Assembly: GCA_037388705.1 (NCBI GenBank)
Contig: JARRJY010000053.1
Coordinates: 1 to 43,996, forward strand
DNA from: JARRJY01 sp037388705
GTDB taxonomy: Bacteria; Pseudomonadota; Gammaproteobacteria; UBA6429; Thiohalophilaceae
Direction of reading: 5' to 3'
Length of the DNA: 43,996 nucleotides
Under the pieces are notes generated by a model. That model was not told the DNA's origin and searched no databases. It saw only the letters and a program-made list of their open reading frames with translations. Shown in pieces: positions 33,081 through 41,228 of this stretch. Positions within the stretch are counted from its first letter, which is position 1. Every line of letters begins with the position of its first letter. A program made the position numbers and the translations under genes.

Positions 33081-33967
33081 GCGGGAAATACATCTGTCGA
33101 CAAATAACGGTCGCCACGATCGCATATTATGGTGACAATTACGGCATTCTCGAGTTGTTTACTCAGTTGTAATGCCGCTGCCACAGCACCACCTGATGAT
33201 ATGCCACAAAAGATACCTTCCCTTGCTGCAAGCTGACGCGTGGTTTCCTCTGCTTCATCCTGTGTTACATCGATGGTTTGATCAACACGACTGGCATCAA
33301 AGATCGATGGCAAATACTCTTTTGGCCAGCGGCGAATTCCTGGTATTTGCGAGCCTTCACTAGGTTGAACGCCGACAATAGTAACATCCGGGTTCTTCTC
33401 TTTGAGATATTGAGATGTTCCCATGATAGTACCAGTGGTACCCATGGCACTGACAAAATGTGTTATCTCTCCGTTGGTATCTCTCCATATTTCTGGCCCG
33501 GTTGTTTCATAATGGGCCGCGGGATTATCCTGATTAGCAAATTGATCAAGAACAATACCTTCACCTTTTTGCTCCATTTCTTTGGCCAGGTCACGCGCCC
33601 CTTCCATACCCTGTTCCCGGGTTACGAGAATTATCTCTGCGCCAAATGCTTTCATCATTGCCCGACGCTCAATGCTCATATTCTCAGGCATGATTAATAT
33701 CATACGATAACCTTTTATGGCGGCCGCCATTGCCAGGGCTATTCCGGTATTACCACTGGTTGCTTCAACCAGGGTATCACCCGGTTTAATGTCACCACGT
33801 GTTTCCGCATGCTGGATCATGCTCAGGGCTGGGCGATCTTTTACTGAGCCGGCAGGATTATTTCCCTCGAGTTTTACAAGGATAGTATTGGTGGTATCAC
33901 CCGGTAATCTCTGCAATTTCACCAGTGGTGTATTACCAACGAATTCTTCAATTGTTTTATATTTCAT
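33077..33967 (-). CDS. cysM: Cysteine synthase B (O-acetylserine sulfhydrylase)
   Basis: CysM makes cysteine from O-acetylserine and sulphide or thiosulphate with pyridoxal phosphate. The 296-residue protein has NNPAGSVKDRPAL with the PLP lysine Lys43, EATSGNTGIALA for the cofactor phosphate/substrate loop, and SEGSQIPGIRRWP typical of CysM rather than CysK. The frame is open to 34009, but the start MKYKTIEEFVGNTPLVKL at 33967 matches the family. It is the head gene of the nine-gene operon reaching to 26645, and in Pseudomonas it also precedes rlmD. The promoter should lie in 33968-34066, divergent from the Hpt gene. Confidence 0.94.
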   Translation of the reverse strand: MKYKTIEEFVGNTPLVKLQRLPGDTTNTILVKLEGNNPAGSVKDRPALSMIQHAETRGDIKPGDTLVEATSGNTGIALAMAAAIKGYRMILIMPENMSIERRAMMKAFGAEIILVTREQGMEGARDLAKEMEQKGEGIVLDQFANQDNPAAHYETTGPEIWRDTNGEITHFVSAMGTTGTIMGTSQYLKEKNPDVTIVGVQPSEGSQIPGIRRWPKEYLPSIFDASRVDQTIDVTQDEAEETTRQLAAREGIFCGISSGGAVAAALQLSKQLENAVIVTIICDRGDRYLSTDVFPA

Positions 33968-34066
33968 GGACCACATTATAACCCCAGTTACTCTTCCAGA
34001 TAATCGCATTCCTGTGTAATATGATGGATAATTTAAATTTGATTATATTTTAACCAACCAGGGCTC

Positions 34067-34441
34067 ATGAACTCCGTCATTCCAAAAATGGAACCAATAC
34101 TTGATAAAAACATCGCCATTGAAAAAGCTGGTGGCAGCAGCGAGCTGGCAAAAGAATTATTTGCCATGCTGTTAAAGGAACTACCCGAGTTAAAAAACCT
34201 CATGAATATGGCCTACCAGACCAATGATCCACAGGGGTTCTGGGATCATACTCACAAAATTCACGGCTCAACGGCCTATTGTGGTGTTCCTGCCATGCGT
34301 GTTGCCGCAAGCATGCTGGAAAAATCTATCAAGGCCGATAAAAGCTTTAAGGAAATGGAAGGTGATTTGAACAATCTCAACAAGTCTATTGACCAATTGT
34401 TAACAATTGGTCATAGCGAACTGGAAAGCGACTGGCCTTAA
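34067..34441 (+). CDS. Stand-alone Hpt phosphotransfer protein, BarA/GacS type
   Basis: A 124-residue all-helical protein consisting of one Hpt domain: LDKNIAIEKAGGSSELAKELF, then HTHKIHGSTAYCGVPAMR. His63 is the expected phosphorylated residue (HxxHGS, as HKLHG in BarA). The C-terminal helices (LNNLNKSIDQLL) complete a four-helix bundle. The sequence resembles the C-terminal Hpt domain of BarA/GacS, and the location next to the cysM-rlmD group is where barA (E. coli) or gacS (Pseudomonas) is found. There is no kinase or receiver in the preceding 99 bases, so this looks like a detached phosphotransfer module that would pass phosphate from a separate kinase to a response regulator such as GacA/UvrY. 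It converges on acpS, overlapping by 4 bases. Confidence 0.85.
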   Translation: MNSVIPKMEPILDKNIAIEKAGGSSELAKELFAMLLKELPELKNLMNMAYQTNDPQGFWDHTHKIHGSTAYCGVPAMRVAASMLEKSIKADKSFKEMEGDLNNLNKSIDQLLTIGHSELESDWP

Positions 34442-34818
34442 CCTTTTAGCAAGGTTACGAATGCCACAGCGTATTCCTGCTCATCAGCAAGGCTGATGTG
34501 GCTTTCCGAAATATTATTTTCTTCCATAAAAGTACTGGCCTGCTGGGTATAATTCAGTATTGGTTTTCCTTTCTCATCATGACCGACGAAAATATGCTTC
34601 AGTGATAAACCATCTCGGAAACCTGTTCCCATTGCCTTTGCAGTCGCTTCTTTTGCCGCAAAACGTTTAGCCAGGAATCGTGCACCGGTTTCAGTTTTCT
34701 TAAATTCGCTGAACTCCTCTGCTGACAAGATACGTTCGGCAAATTTATCTCCATACCGATCTAAACCATGCTGCATTCTTTCAATACGAACAATATCTGT
34801 ACCGATACCAAAAATCAT
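34438..34818 (-). CDS. acpS: Holo-[acyl-carrier-protein] synthase
   Basis: AcpS transfers the 4'-phosphopantetheine arm of coenzyme A to apo-ACP. The 126-residue protein has the N-terminal IFGIGTDIVRIERM with the metal-binding Asp and the second motif FLAKRFAAKEATAKAMGTG, including the conserved Glu and Lys. Its size is exact for the family. It is the last gene of the cluster rseB to acpS; pdxJ lies 3 bases upstream, the usual neighbour in gammaproteobacteria. The 3' end overlaps the convergent Hpt gene by 4 bases. Confidence 0.96.
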   Translation of the reverse strand: MIFGIGTDIVRIERMQHGLDRYGDKFAERILSAEEFSEFKKTETGARFLAKRFAAKEATAKAMGTGFRDGLSLKHIFVGHDEKGKPILNYTQQASTFMEENNISESHISLADEQEYAVAFVTLLKG

Positions 34819-34821
34819 GAT

Positions 34822-35559
34822 TTAACGTGATTCCTTTATTAAACGTTTCATTTCCCTGACAGATTCTTCAAGACCGGTAAAAATACTTCTGGCAATAATA
34901 GCATGTCCGATATTCAGTTCTTTAACACCGGGAATTGCAGCAACTTCATGCACATTATGGTAATGAAGACCGTGGCCAGCGTTTACATGTAGTCCAGCCT
35001 GCACTCCAATTTCCACTGCTGATATAATTTTATTTAGTTCATTATCATGCTCGGATAATTTATTTGCATCAGCAAAATGCCCGGTATGGATCTCAATGGC
35101 CGGCGCATTACACTCTACGGCTGCTTCAATCTGTTTTTCATCCGCATCGATGAATAACGAAACACGCACTCCTGCATCTGCCAGCCTTTGGCATGCTTCC
35201 TTTATCCTTTTCTTTTGAATTACAACATCCAGTCCACCTTCTGTCGTCAATTCTTCGCGTCGCTCGGGAACAAGACAACAGTCAGCCGGCTGTATTTTCT
35301 CGGCAATAGCCAGCATTTCATCAGTGACCGCCATTTCTAGGTTCATACGTGTCTGTAACATATCTATCAATATTTCTACATCTCGTTCCTGAATATGACG
35401 CCGGTCTTCACGCAAATGCAATGTTATGGCATCTGCACCTGCTTGCTCTGCCAGTAACGCGGCCTGAACAGGATCCGGATATAGTGTTCCGCGTGCCTGT
35501 CTGAGTGTTGCAACATGATCAATGTTGACACCCAGAAGTATATTTTCCTGATTTTTCAT
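34822..35559 (-). CDS. pdxJ: Pyridoxine 5'-phosphate synthase
   Basis: PdxJ condenses deoxyxylulose 5-phosphate with 3-amino-2-oxopropyl phosphate in vitamin B6 synthesis. The 245-residue TIM-barrel protein has LLGVNIDHVATLRQARGT, ITLHLREDRRHIQ, LVPERREELTTEGGLDV, IEIHTGHFAD and VNAGHGLHYHN, all diagnostic. It sits between recO (43 bases upstream) and acpS (3 bases downstream), as in E. coli. Codon use and length are ordinary. The 43-base gap upstream holds no clear terminator. Confidence 0.97.
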   Translation of the reverse strand: MKNQENILLGVNIDHVATLRQARGTLYPDPVQAALLAEQAGADAITLHLREDRRHIQERDVEILIDMLQTRMNLEMAVTDEMLAIAEKIQPADCCLVPERREELTTEGGLDVVIQKKRIKEACQRLADAGVRVSLFIDADEKQIEAAVECNAPAIEIHTGHFADANKLSEHDNELNKIISAVEIGVQAGLHVNAGHGLHYHNVHEVAAIPGVKELNIGHAIIARSIFTGLEESVREMKRLIKESR

Positions 35560-35602
35560 AAGCTATTTTTCTTCTTTGAAGATAGTAAACATTATAACAG
35601 TA

Positions 35603-36316
35603 TCATAGTGGTAAAAACTGTTTGAATAGTGCCCTCGTTTTCAACGGCTTGCCACCCATATGCCAGCTAATCAGGTATCGCATCAGCCGCTTAGCTTCTG
35701 GTAAAATTTCTGCATCTGTAATCTTGTCCTGATTCAGTGCCAATAGCGTTCTACCCGAGATTTGCATCAGGTCCTCATCATGGCAATCAGACAAAACCGG
35801 TCCTTTTGCTGGGAAATAAGTATAGATTCTGTCAGGTTTAATATCTTCACCTGATTCCACGTCACAGTCAAAAATCAGACCATAGCCAGTTTCCTGTAGC
35901 AAATCACGTTCAAACAATCTCAGTGCCGGTTCTATATGTTCTGAATTTTCGAGATGGATAATTGTTTCCTGGTAGCGAGAATACAAACCCGGGTAAGGAT
36001 CATCCCTGTGAAGAAAATTTATGATTAATTCATTGATATAAAAGCCAGTCATCAGGTTGCCTGCTTTGAGATGATGAGCTCTTTTTTCATTTTCAGCATG
36101 CGTTAATGTATGTAGCTCACCCTGGCCGATCCAGCTAATCAGTAATGGAGAAAATGGTTGTAACAAACCCTGTAATCGTGATTTCCTGCTTCTAACACCT
36201 CGTGCGATCAGTCCAATTCGGCCGAAATCTTTTGTAAAAACTTCCAGAAGATTGCTGGTATCACGGTATGGTTTGGCATGAAGAATATAACAGGGTTGCA
36301 AATGTACTTTTGACAT
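35603..36316 (-). CDS. recO: DNA repair protein RecO
   Basis: RecO acts with RecR and RecF to load RecA on SSB-coated DNA. The 237-residue protein begins HLQPCYILHAKPYRDTSNLLEVFTKDFGRIGLIARGVRS, the OB-fold N-terminal domain, followed by an all-helical region with FYINELIINFLHRDDPYPGLYSRY and ending HMGGKPLKTRALFKQFL, matching the family. No zinc-finger cysteines are present, as in E. coli RecO. era precedes it by 9 bases. The start ATG at 36316 is the only sensible one. Confidence 0.95.
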   Translation of the reverse strand: MSKVHLQPCYILHAKPYRDTSNLLEVFTKDFGRIGLIARGVRSRKSRLQGLLQPFSPLLISWIGQGELHTLTHAENEKRAHHLKAGNLMTGFYINELIINFLHRDDPYPGLYSRYQETIIHLENSEHIEPALRLFERDLLQETGYGLIFDCDVESGEDIKPDRIYTYFPAKGPVLSDCHDEDLMQISGRTLLALNQDKITDAEILPEAKRLMRYLISWHMGGKPLKTRALFKQFLPL

Positions 36317-36325
36317 TATAAATTC

Positions 36326-37231
36326 TTATAATTCGTCTCTATATCCCAGGCTCTGTAAAGCACGCTCATCATCTGACCAGCCTTCTTTTACTTTAACCCA
36401 AAGTTCAAGATGAACCTTACTATCGAATAGTTTCTGCATATCCTGCCTTGCCTGCGAACCAATCTTTTTTAATTGCTGGCCTTTTTTACCAATAACAATT
36501 GCTTTCTGGTTATCACGCTCAACCCAGATAAGCGCATTAATAAGGAGGCGATCTTTCTCTTCCTTAAACTGCTCTATCTCTACTGTAATGTTATAGGGTA
36601 ATTCCTGACCTAACGTTCGCATCAGTTTCTCGCGAACAATTTCTGCAGCTAAAAATCTTGAACTCCGATCGGTAATATAATCTTCAGGGTAAAAAGGTTC
36701 TGAAACATCAAGCTGTTGTTCAATGAGATTTTCCAACTGGGTTATATTAGTATTTCGTAGCGCAGAAACCGGGATTATCTCCTTGAAATCATATTTAGCA
36801 GATACCTCCTGTAAATATGGCAACATTCTATCCTTATCTTCTACCCGGTCTACCTTGTTGACAGCAAGGATTGTCGTGACGCCTGCTTTTTTAATATGCT
36901 CCAATACCATTTCATCTTCATCGGTCCATTTTAACGCCTCGACAATAAATACAACTACATGAACATCTTCAATGCTGCTGGTAGCTGCACGATTCATATA
37001 GCGATTGATTGCCTTGCCCGCTTTCTGATGTATACCAGGTGTATCCACGTAGATAACCTGAGCTGTTGCAGTGGTTTTTATCCCGAGCAAGCGGTGCCGG
37101 GTTGTCTGTGGTTTTCGTGAAGTAATGCTGAGTTTCTGACCAAGAATATGGTTTAATAGCGTAGACTTGCCTACATTTGGTCTACCAATCAATGCAACAT
37201 AACCGCAGCGAAATTCTATTCTGTTACTCAT
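36326..37231 (-). CDS. era: GTPase Era
   Basis: Era is a GTPase required for 16S rRNA maturation and 30S assembly. The 301-residue protein has the GTP-binding domain with G1 GRPNVGKST, G3 DTPGIH, G4 NKVD and the KH RNA-binding domain at the C-terminus (IGKKGQQLKKIGSQARQDMQ). The ATG at 37231 lies in an eight-base overlap with the end of rnc (ATGAGTAA), the arrangement seen in E. coli, so translation is coupled. A TTG at 37237 could also initiate but adds only two residues. Confidence 0.97.
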   Translation of the reverse strand: MSNRIEFRCGYVALIGRPNVGKSTLLNHILGQKLSITSRKPQTTRHRLLGIKTTATAQVIYVDTPGIHQKAGKAINRYMNRAATSSIEDVHVVVFIVEALKWTDEDEMVLEHIKKAGVTTILAVNKVDRVEDKDRMLPYLQEVSAKYDFKEIIPVSALRNTNITQLENLIEQQLDVSEPFYPEDYITDRSSRFLAAEIVREKLMRTLGQELPYNITVEIEQFKEEKDRLLINALIWVERDNQKAIVIGKKGQQLKKIGSQARQDMQKLFDSKVHLELWVKVKEGWSDDERALQSLGYRDEL

Positions 37232-37898
37232 TGGCAATCTTATCTAAAATTTTTTGTGCGGCAGCTTGTTCAGCTTTGCGGCGGCTTGCACCTTCTCCAG
37301 CCCCCCTGATATTCCTTTCCTTGAGGTAACATTCCACTTCGAAATGCTGTTTGTGTGCTTCACCTTCAACATTTATTACACTATAAACTGGCAACGAAGC
37401 GGATTCAGCCTGCAATAATTCCTGTAAGCGGGTCTTGGGATCTTTTTCAGCTTTTGATGGGTCACACGATGCTAACCTTTCGTCAAAATATTTGAGGATA
37501 AATGTCTCAGCATGTTGAATATCACTATCCAGATAAATTGCGCCAATTATGGCTTCAAATACGTCAGCGAGTATTGAACTCCGACGAAAGCCCCCACTTT
37601 TAAGTTCGCCACCACCCATGTGAAGATAGTCACCTACATTTAAACTGCGCGCAATTTTTGCCAGTGTTTCACCTTTTACCAGGCTTGCTCGTAGTCGACT
37701 TAACTGCCCTTCCTCCGCTTGCGGAAAACGCTTATAAAGCTCCTTGCTGATGACAAATCCTAAAATTGAATCGCCAAGAAACTCCATACGTTCATAATTA
37801 TTTCCTGGCGCACTACGATGCGTCAGCGCGGATTCTATAAGCGCCTTATCAGAAAACGTATAATCAATACGCGCACACAGTTCTTGCAGTTGCTGCAT
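37224..37898 (-). CDS. rnc: Ribonuclease III
   Basis: RNase III cleaves double-stranded RNA in rRNA processing and regulation. The 224-residue protein has the signature YERMEFLGDSILGFVIS with the metal-binding Glu and Asp, DVFEAIIGAIYLD, and a C-terminal double-stranded-RNA-binding domain (DPKTRLQELLQ...VEGEAHKQHFEVECYL...GAGEGASRRKAEQAAAQKIL). Its ATG overlaps the DUF4845 stop by one base and its stop overlaps era. In other gammaproteobacteria rnc regulates its own operon by cutting the leader; no obvious hairpin lies in this immediate leader since it abuts the previous gene. Confidence 0.97.
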   Translation of the reverse strand: MQQLQELCARIDYTFSDKALIESALTHRSAPGNNYERMEFLGDSILGFVISKELYKRFPQAEEGQLSRLRASLVKGETLAKIARSLNVGDYLHMGGGELKSGGFRRSSILADVFEAIIGAIYLDSDIQHAETFILKYFDERLASCDPSKAEKDPKTRLQELLQAESASLPVYSVINVEGEAHKQHFEVECYLKERNIRGAGEGASRRKAEQAAAQKILDKIANE

Positions 37899-38275
37899 TA
37901 ATTGACAGGAACTTCAACGCTATAATCAAATGACACAACGATATCCAGGTTACCTGCAAGATTTTCTCTTACTTCATAATCCACTTCGATCGTCATGGAG
38001 CTTTTGTCTCTCGTGACATAAATATCGTCCTTGGTAACATCATCAACCATGTTAATATCCAGGCGTTTTAAAATCATCCTTTGGATGTCATGAGGCGATT
38101 TCTTGCTAAGATTATGCTCTTTTTTTAGTGATTCGAGAGAAGACTGGACGGAAAACCCGTCGAGATAAATCGGTAGAAGTTTCAATACCACCAAGGTAAT
38201 CAGGGCAATCATTAAAAATACGAACACCCAACCTACCGCAGTCATACCCTTTTGCTTTTGAATAGAATACATCAT
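37898..38275 (-). CDS. DUF4845 membrane protein
   Basis: A 125-residue protein with an N-terminal membrane helix directly after a glycine-containing basic start (QKQKGMTAVGWVFVFLMIALITLVVLKLLPIYLDGF) and a small periplasmic domain. The arrangement resembles a pilin-like N-terminus, and the family (DUF4845) is regularly encoded between lepB and rnc in Pseudomonas and other gammaproteobacteria. Function unknown. It lies 16 bases after lepB and overlaps rnc by one base. ATG at 38275 or the next codon (38272) may start it. Confidence 0.87.
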   Translation of the reverse strand: MMYSIQKQKGMTAVGWVFVFLMIALITLVVLKLLPIYLDGFSVQSSLESLKKEHNLSKKSPHDIQRMILKRLDINMVDDVTKDDIYVTRDKSSMTIEVDYEVRENLAGNLDIVVSFDYSVEVPVN

Positions 38276-38291
38276 CGACTCCTTTTATTTA

Positions 38292-39062
38292 TTATCGAAT
38301 CACTGTACCAATACGACTTAATTGAGGCCAGTCACCCCAGTGCCAACTCATCCACACCAGGAAGGCTTTGCCAACCAGATTTTCTTCCGGCACATAACCC
38401 CACACCCGGCTATCTCGACTATTATCACGATTATCACCCATAACAAAATATTTTTTCTCGGGTACAGTAATCACAAAGTCAGCAGCTGGCATCATCGGAT
38501 TTATAAATATTTTATGCTTGATACTTTCATACTCCTCGTTGAAGCGTTTGTATGTATAGAAATCAACCATCTCATCTCCGTCAGGCTGCTGTTTAGCTGG
38601 TTTCCCATTAATATAGAGCACCTTATTATAATAAGCCACCTCATCACCGGGTACACCGATTACCCTTTTTATATAGTCAACAGATGGGTTCTCAGGATAG
38701 CGAAACACGATTACATCACCACGTTTCGGATCGGATATCGGGACGAACTTTTTGTTCAGAACCGGGAGACGAAGGCCATAGGAAAATTTGTTGACCAGGA
38801 TGAAGTCACCGACTTTCAGGGTAGGTAACATGGAGCCAGAGGGAATACGAAACGGCTCAGCAATGAAACCACGCAATACCAGCACAATGATGAATACCGG
38901 AAAAAGAAAACGTGCATATTCGACAATTATTGGTTCGTTGGTTTCTTCACTATCTTCAGGGACAGCTGGGCGATTTTTTGCCCAGAAAAAGTGATCCAGC
39001 AACCAGATAATACCTGTAACTAGTGAACCAATAACCAGAATCAATGCAAAATCGATATTCAT
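38292..39062 (-). CDS. lepB: Signal peptidase I
   Basis: LepB cleaves signal peptides at the periplasmic face of the inner membrane. The 256-residue protein has two N-terminal membrane segments (about 3-27 and 51-66), the serine nucleophile in PSGSMLPTL (Ser77), the general-base lysine in DYIKRVIGVPGD (Lys132), and GDNRDNSRDSRVWGYVP near the end. It starts in an ATGA overlap with lepA, the conserved lepA-lepB pairing. Alternative starts are unlikely. Confidence 0.97.
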   Translation of the reverse strand: MNIDFALILVIGSLVTGIIWLLDHFFWAKNRPAVPEDSEETNEPIIVEYARFLFPVFIIVLVLRGFIAEPFRIPSGSMLPTLKVGDFILVNKFSYGLRLPVLNKKFVPISDPKRGDVIVFRYPENPSVDYIKRVIGVPGDEVAYYNKVLYINGKPAKQQPDGDEMVDFYTYKRFNEEYESIKHKIFINPMMPAADFVITVPEKKYFVMGDNRDNSRDSRVWGYVPEENLVGKAFLVWMSWHWGDWPQLSRIGTVIR

Positions 39063-40870
39063 TTATCTTTTTCCTTTCCTGTACTTAATACTGCAAGAAA
39101 TGCTTCCTGTGGTATTTCAACACTACCAACCTGCTTCATACGTCGTTTCCCTGCTTTTTGTTTTTCTAATAGTTTACGTTTACGTGTTATGTCACCACCA
39201 TAACATTTCGCGGTAACGTTCTTACGTAGCGCTTTCACATTAGTTCTGGCAATGATCTTGGCACCGATGGCCGCTTGTATAGCCACTTCAAACTGCTGAC
39301 GAGGGATAATTTCCTTCATTTTATCAGCCAGTGCCCTGCCTTGTTGCACAGCCTGGTCGCGATGCACGATACTTGACAACGCATCTACTTTATCACCATT
39401 AATAAGTATATCCAGTTTCACAAGATCAGCCGCCTGAAAACGGACAAACTCATAATCCATCGAAGCATAACCCCGGCTGGTAGATTTCAGCCGGTCAAAG
39501 AAATCCAGTACAATTTCATTCATCGGGATTTCATATTCAATCGCCACCTGGTTTCCCAGGTACTGCATTTTCTTTTGCACACCACGCTTTTCAATGCATA
39601 AGGAAATTACATTACCAACGAATTCCTGGGGTACCAGTATATTTGCCCTGACAATCGGTTCACGAATTTCATTGATATAGGTTGTTTCTGGTAACTCCGC
39701 CGGGTTCTCTATCTTGATCACATTCCCCTTGGTATCCTCTACTTCAAATACGACAGTGGGTGCCGTGGTAATCAAGTCAAGGTCATATTCCCTCTCAAGA
39801 CGTTCCTGAATGATTTCCATGTGTAACATGCCAAGAAAACCACAGCGGAAACCAAATCCCAGTGCAGTTGAGGTTTCCGGCTCATAAAACAGGGCGGCGT
39901 CATTTAACCGTAATTTGGACAATGCTTCACGCAGGTTTTCGTAGTCATCACCGGCAACTGGAAACAGACCGGAGAATACGCGTGGCTGAATGGGTTTAAA
40001 ACCAGGTAAAGCCTTATCAGCCGGCTTGCCGGCATCAGTAATGGTATCGCCAACAGGTGCACCGTCGATATCCTTGATACCAGAAATGACGTAACCTACT
40101 TCACCCGCATTTAAAGCATCCAGATCATGCCGTTTTGGAGTGAAGATGCCAACATGATCGACCAGGTAGTCTCTTCCCGTTGACATTATTCTGATTTTTT
40201 GTTTTTTTCTGAGTGAACCATTTACTACCCGCACCAGGGAAACAACGCCGAGATAATTATCAAACCACGAATCTATAATCAGGGCTTGTAACGGTGACTC
40301 AATTTCACCTTCTGGTGGTGGAATCAGTTCAACAATTTTTTCAAGCAACATATCGATACCCACACCCGTCTTGGCTGAAACCTGGGTTGCATCTGTCGCT
40401 TCAATACCAATAATTTCCTCAATTTCCTGACTGACTCTTTCCGGTTCCGCGGCAGGCAGATCAATTTTGTTTAATACAGGAACAACTTCCAGACCCTGTT
40501 CAATAGCCGTGTAACAGTTGGCTACACTTTGTGCTTCCACTCCCTGCGAGGCATCAACGACCAGTAATGCCCCTTCACATGCTGCCAGCGAACGTGAAAC
40601 TTCATAGGAAAAGTCGACGTGTCCAGGGGTATCGATAAAGTTAAGCTGATAAGTATTTCCATCCTGGGCCGGGTAATCCAACGTAACACTTTGTGCCTTG
40701 ATTGTGATACCGCGCTCACGCTCCAGATCCATGGAATCCAGAACCTGTTCAGCCATCTCGCGTTCAGTTAAGCCACCACATATCTGGATTAGACGATCAG
40801 CTAGCGTGGATTTGCCATGATCAATATGTGCAATGATTGAAAAATTACGTATATGACTTAAATCGCTCAC
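39059..40870 (-). CDS. lepA: Elongation factor 4 (LepA)
   Basis: LepA is a ribosome-associated GTPase involved in translation elongation and 30S assembly. The 603-residue protein has G1 AHIDHGKST, G3 DTPGHVDF, G4 NKID, domain II and III of EF-G type, and the unique LepA C-terminal domain ending in KCYGGDITRKRKLLEKQKAGKRRMK. I take the GTG at 40870 (VSDLSHIRNFSIIAHIDHGKST), since the open frame upstream to TTG 40891 crosses the terminator tail; family members start close to RNFSII. AGG lies 6 bases before the GTG. A hairpin terminator precedes the gene, so it may have its own promoter. Confidence 0.96.
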   Translation of the reverse strand: MSDLSHIRNFSIIAHIDHGKSTLADRLIQICGGLTEREMAEQVLDSMDLERERGITIKAQSVTLDYPAQDGNTYQLNFIDTPGHVDFSYEVSRSLAACEGALLVVDASQGVEAQSVANCYTAIEQGLEVVPVLNKIDLPAAEPERVSQEIEEIIGIEATDATQVSAKTGVGIDMLLEKIVELIPPPEGEIESPLQALIIDSWFDNYLGVVSLVRVVNGSLRKKQKIRIMSTGRDYLVDHVGIFTPKRHDLDALNAGEVGYVISGIKDIDGAPVGDTITDAGKPADKALPGFKPIQPRVFSGLFPVAGDDYENLREALSKLRLNDAALFYEPETSTALGFGFRCGFLGMLHMEIIQERLEREYDLDLITTAPTVVFEVEDTKGNVIKIENPAELPETTYINEIREPIVRANILVPQEFVGNVISLCIEKRGVQKKMQYLGNQVAIEYEIPMNEIVLDFFDRLKSTSRGYASMDYEFVRFQAADLVKLDILINGDKVDALSSIVHRDQAVQQGRALADKMKEIIPRQQFEVAIQAAIGAKIIARTNVKALRKNVTAKCYGGDITRKRKLLEKQKAGKRRMKQVGSVEIPQEAFLAVLSTGKEKDK

Positions 40871-40889
40871 AAAGTACCTATAAAAGCTC

Positions 40890-40923
40890 AAAATAGAAAA
40901 AAGGCGCTACATTGAGCGCCTTT
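40890..40923 (-). terminator. Hairpin terminator between the glutaredoxin-like gene and lepA
   Basis: On the minus strand a perfect nine-base-pair stem (AAAGGCGCT at 40915-40923 paired with AGCGCCTTT at 40900-40908, with a six-base loop) is followed by TTTTCTATTTT. It should end or attenuate transcription coming from the rseB-mucD-glutaredoxin group before lepA, which begins 20 bases further. Confidence 0.8.
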
Positions 40924-40982
40924 CGGAATAATGCTCTCCTGCCTGCCATAACCCTGCAGACAGGGCTGAATTGTAACGGAAT

Positions 40983-41228
40983 TCACCTCCGCTCGAAATA
41001 GTTAAAAAGTGACTGTTTATCAAGAAAATAGTGACAAATTTCCTGTCCTGCACCCACCAGTACCGGCACCTTCATGCCATAACGTTCTACCAGTTGTCTA
41101 TCCTTGTCTACATCAATAAAATCTAGCTCAAAATCCAGTTCTTTCCTTAAAACCTCAAGGTCAGTGAGCATATCCTGGCATAAGTGGCATTCATGACGCC
41201 CATACAGGATTAATTTCTTTTCAGCCAT
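40983..41228 (-). CDS. Glutaredoxin-like small thiol protein (DUF836/thioredoxin-fold)
   Basis: An 81-residue thioredoxin-fold protein: LILYGRHECHLCQDMLTDLEVL carries the redox motif CHLC (Cys14 and Cys17 region), then LDFIDVDKDRQLVERYGMKVPVLVGAG with the cis-proline Pro that closes the active site, and ends after NYFERR. It corresponds to the short glutaredoxin-like family often encoded beside mucD and lepA in gammaproteobacteria. Substrate unknown. It is not a secreted protein, since it has no signal peptide. Its ATG overlaps the mucD stop by one base, implying coupled translation. Confidence 0.88.
   Translation of the reverse strand: MAEKKLILYGRHECHLCQDMLTDLEVLRKELDFELDFIDVDKDRQLVERYGMKVPVLVGAGQEICHYFLDKQSLFNYFERR

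Noticed and set aside
37898..38275. DUF4845 protein as a true type IV pilin
   Set aside because: The N-terminus has a glycine followed by a hydrophobic helix, but it lacks the phenylalanine and Glu5 of prepilins, and its locus is the standard lepB-rnc position of DUF4845.
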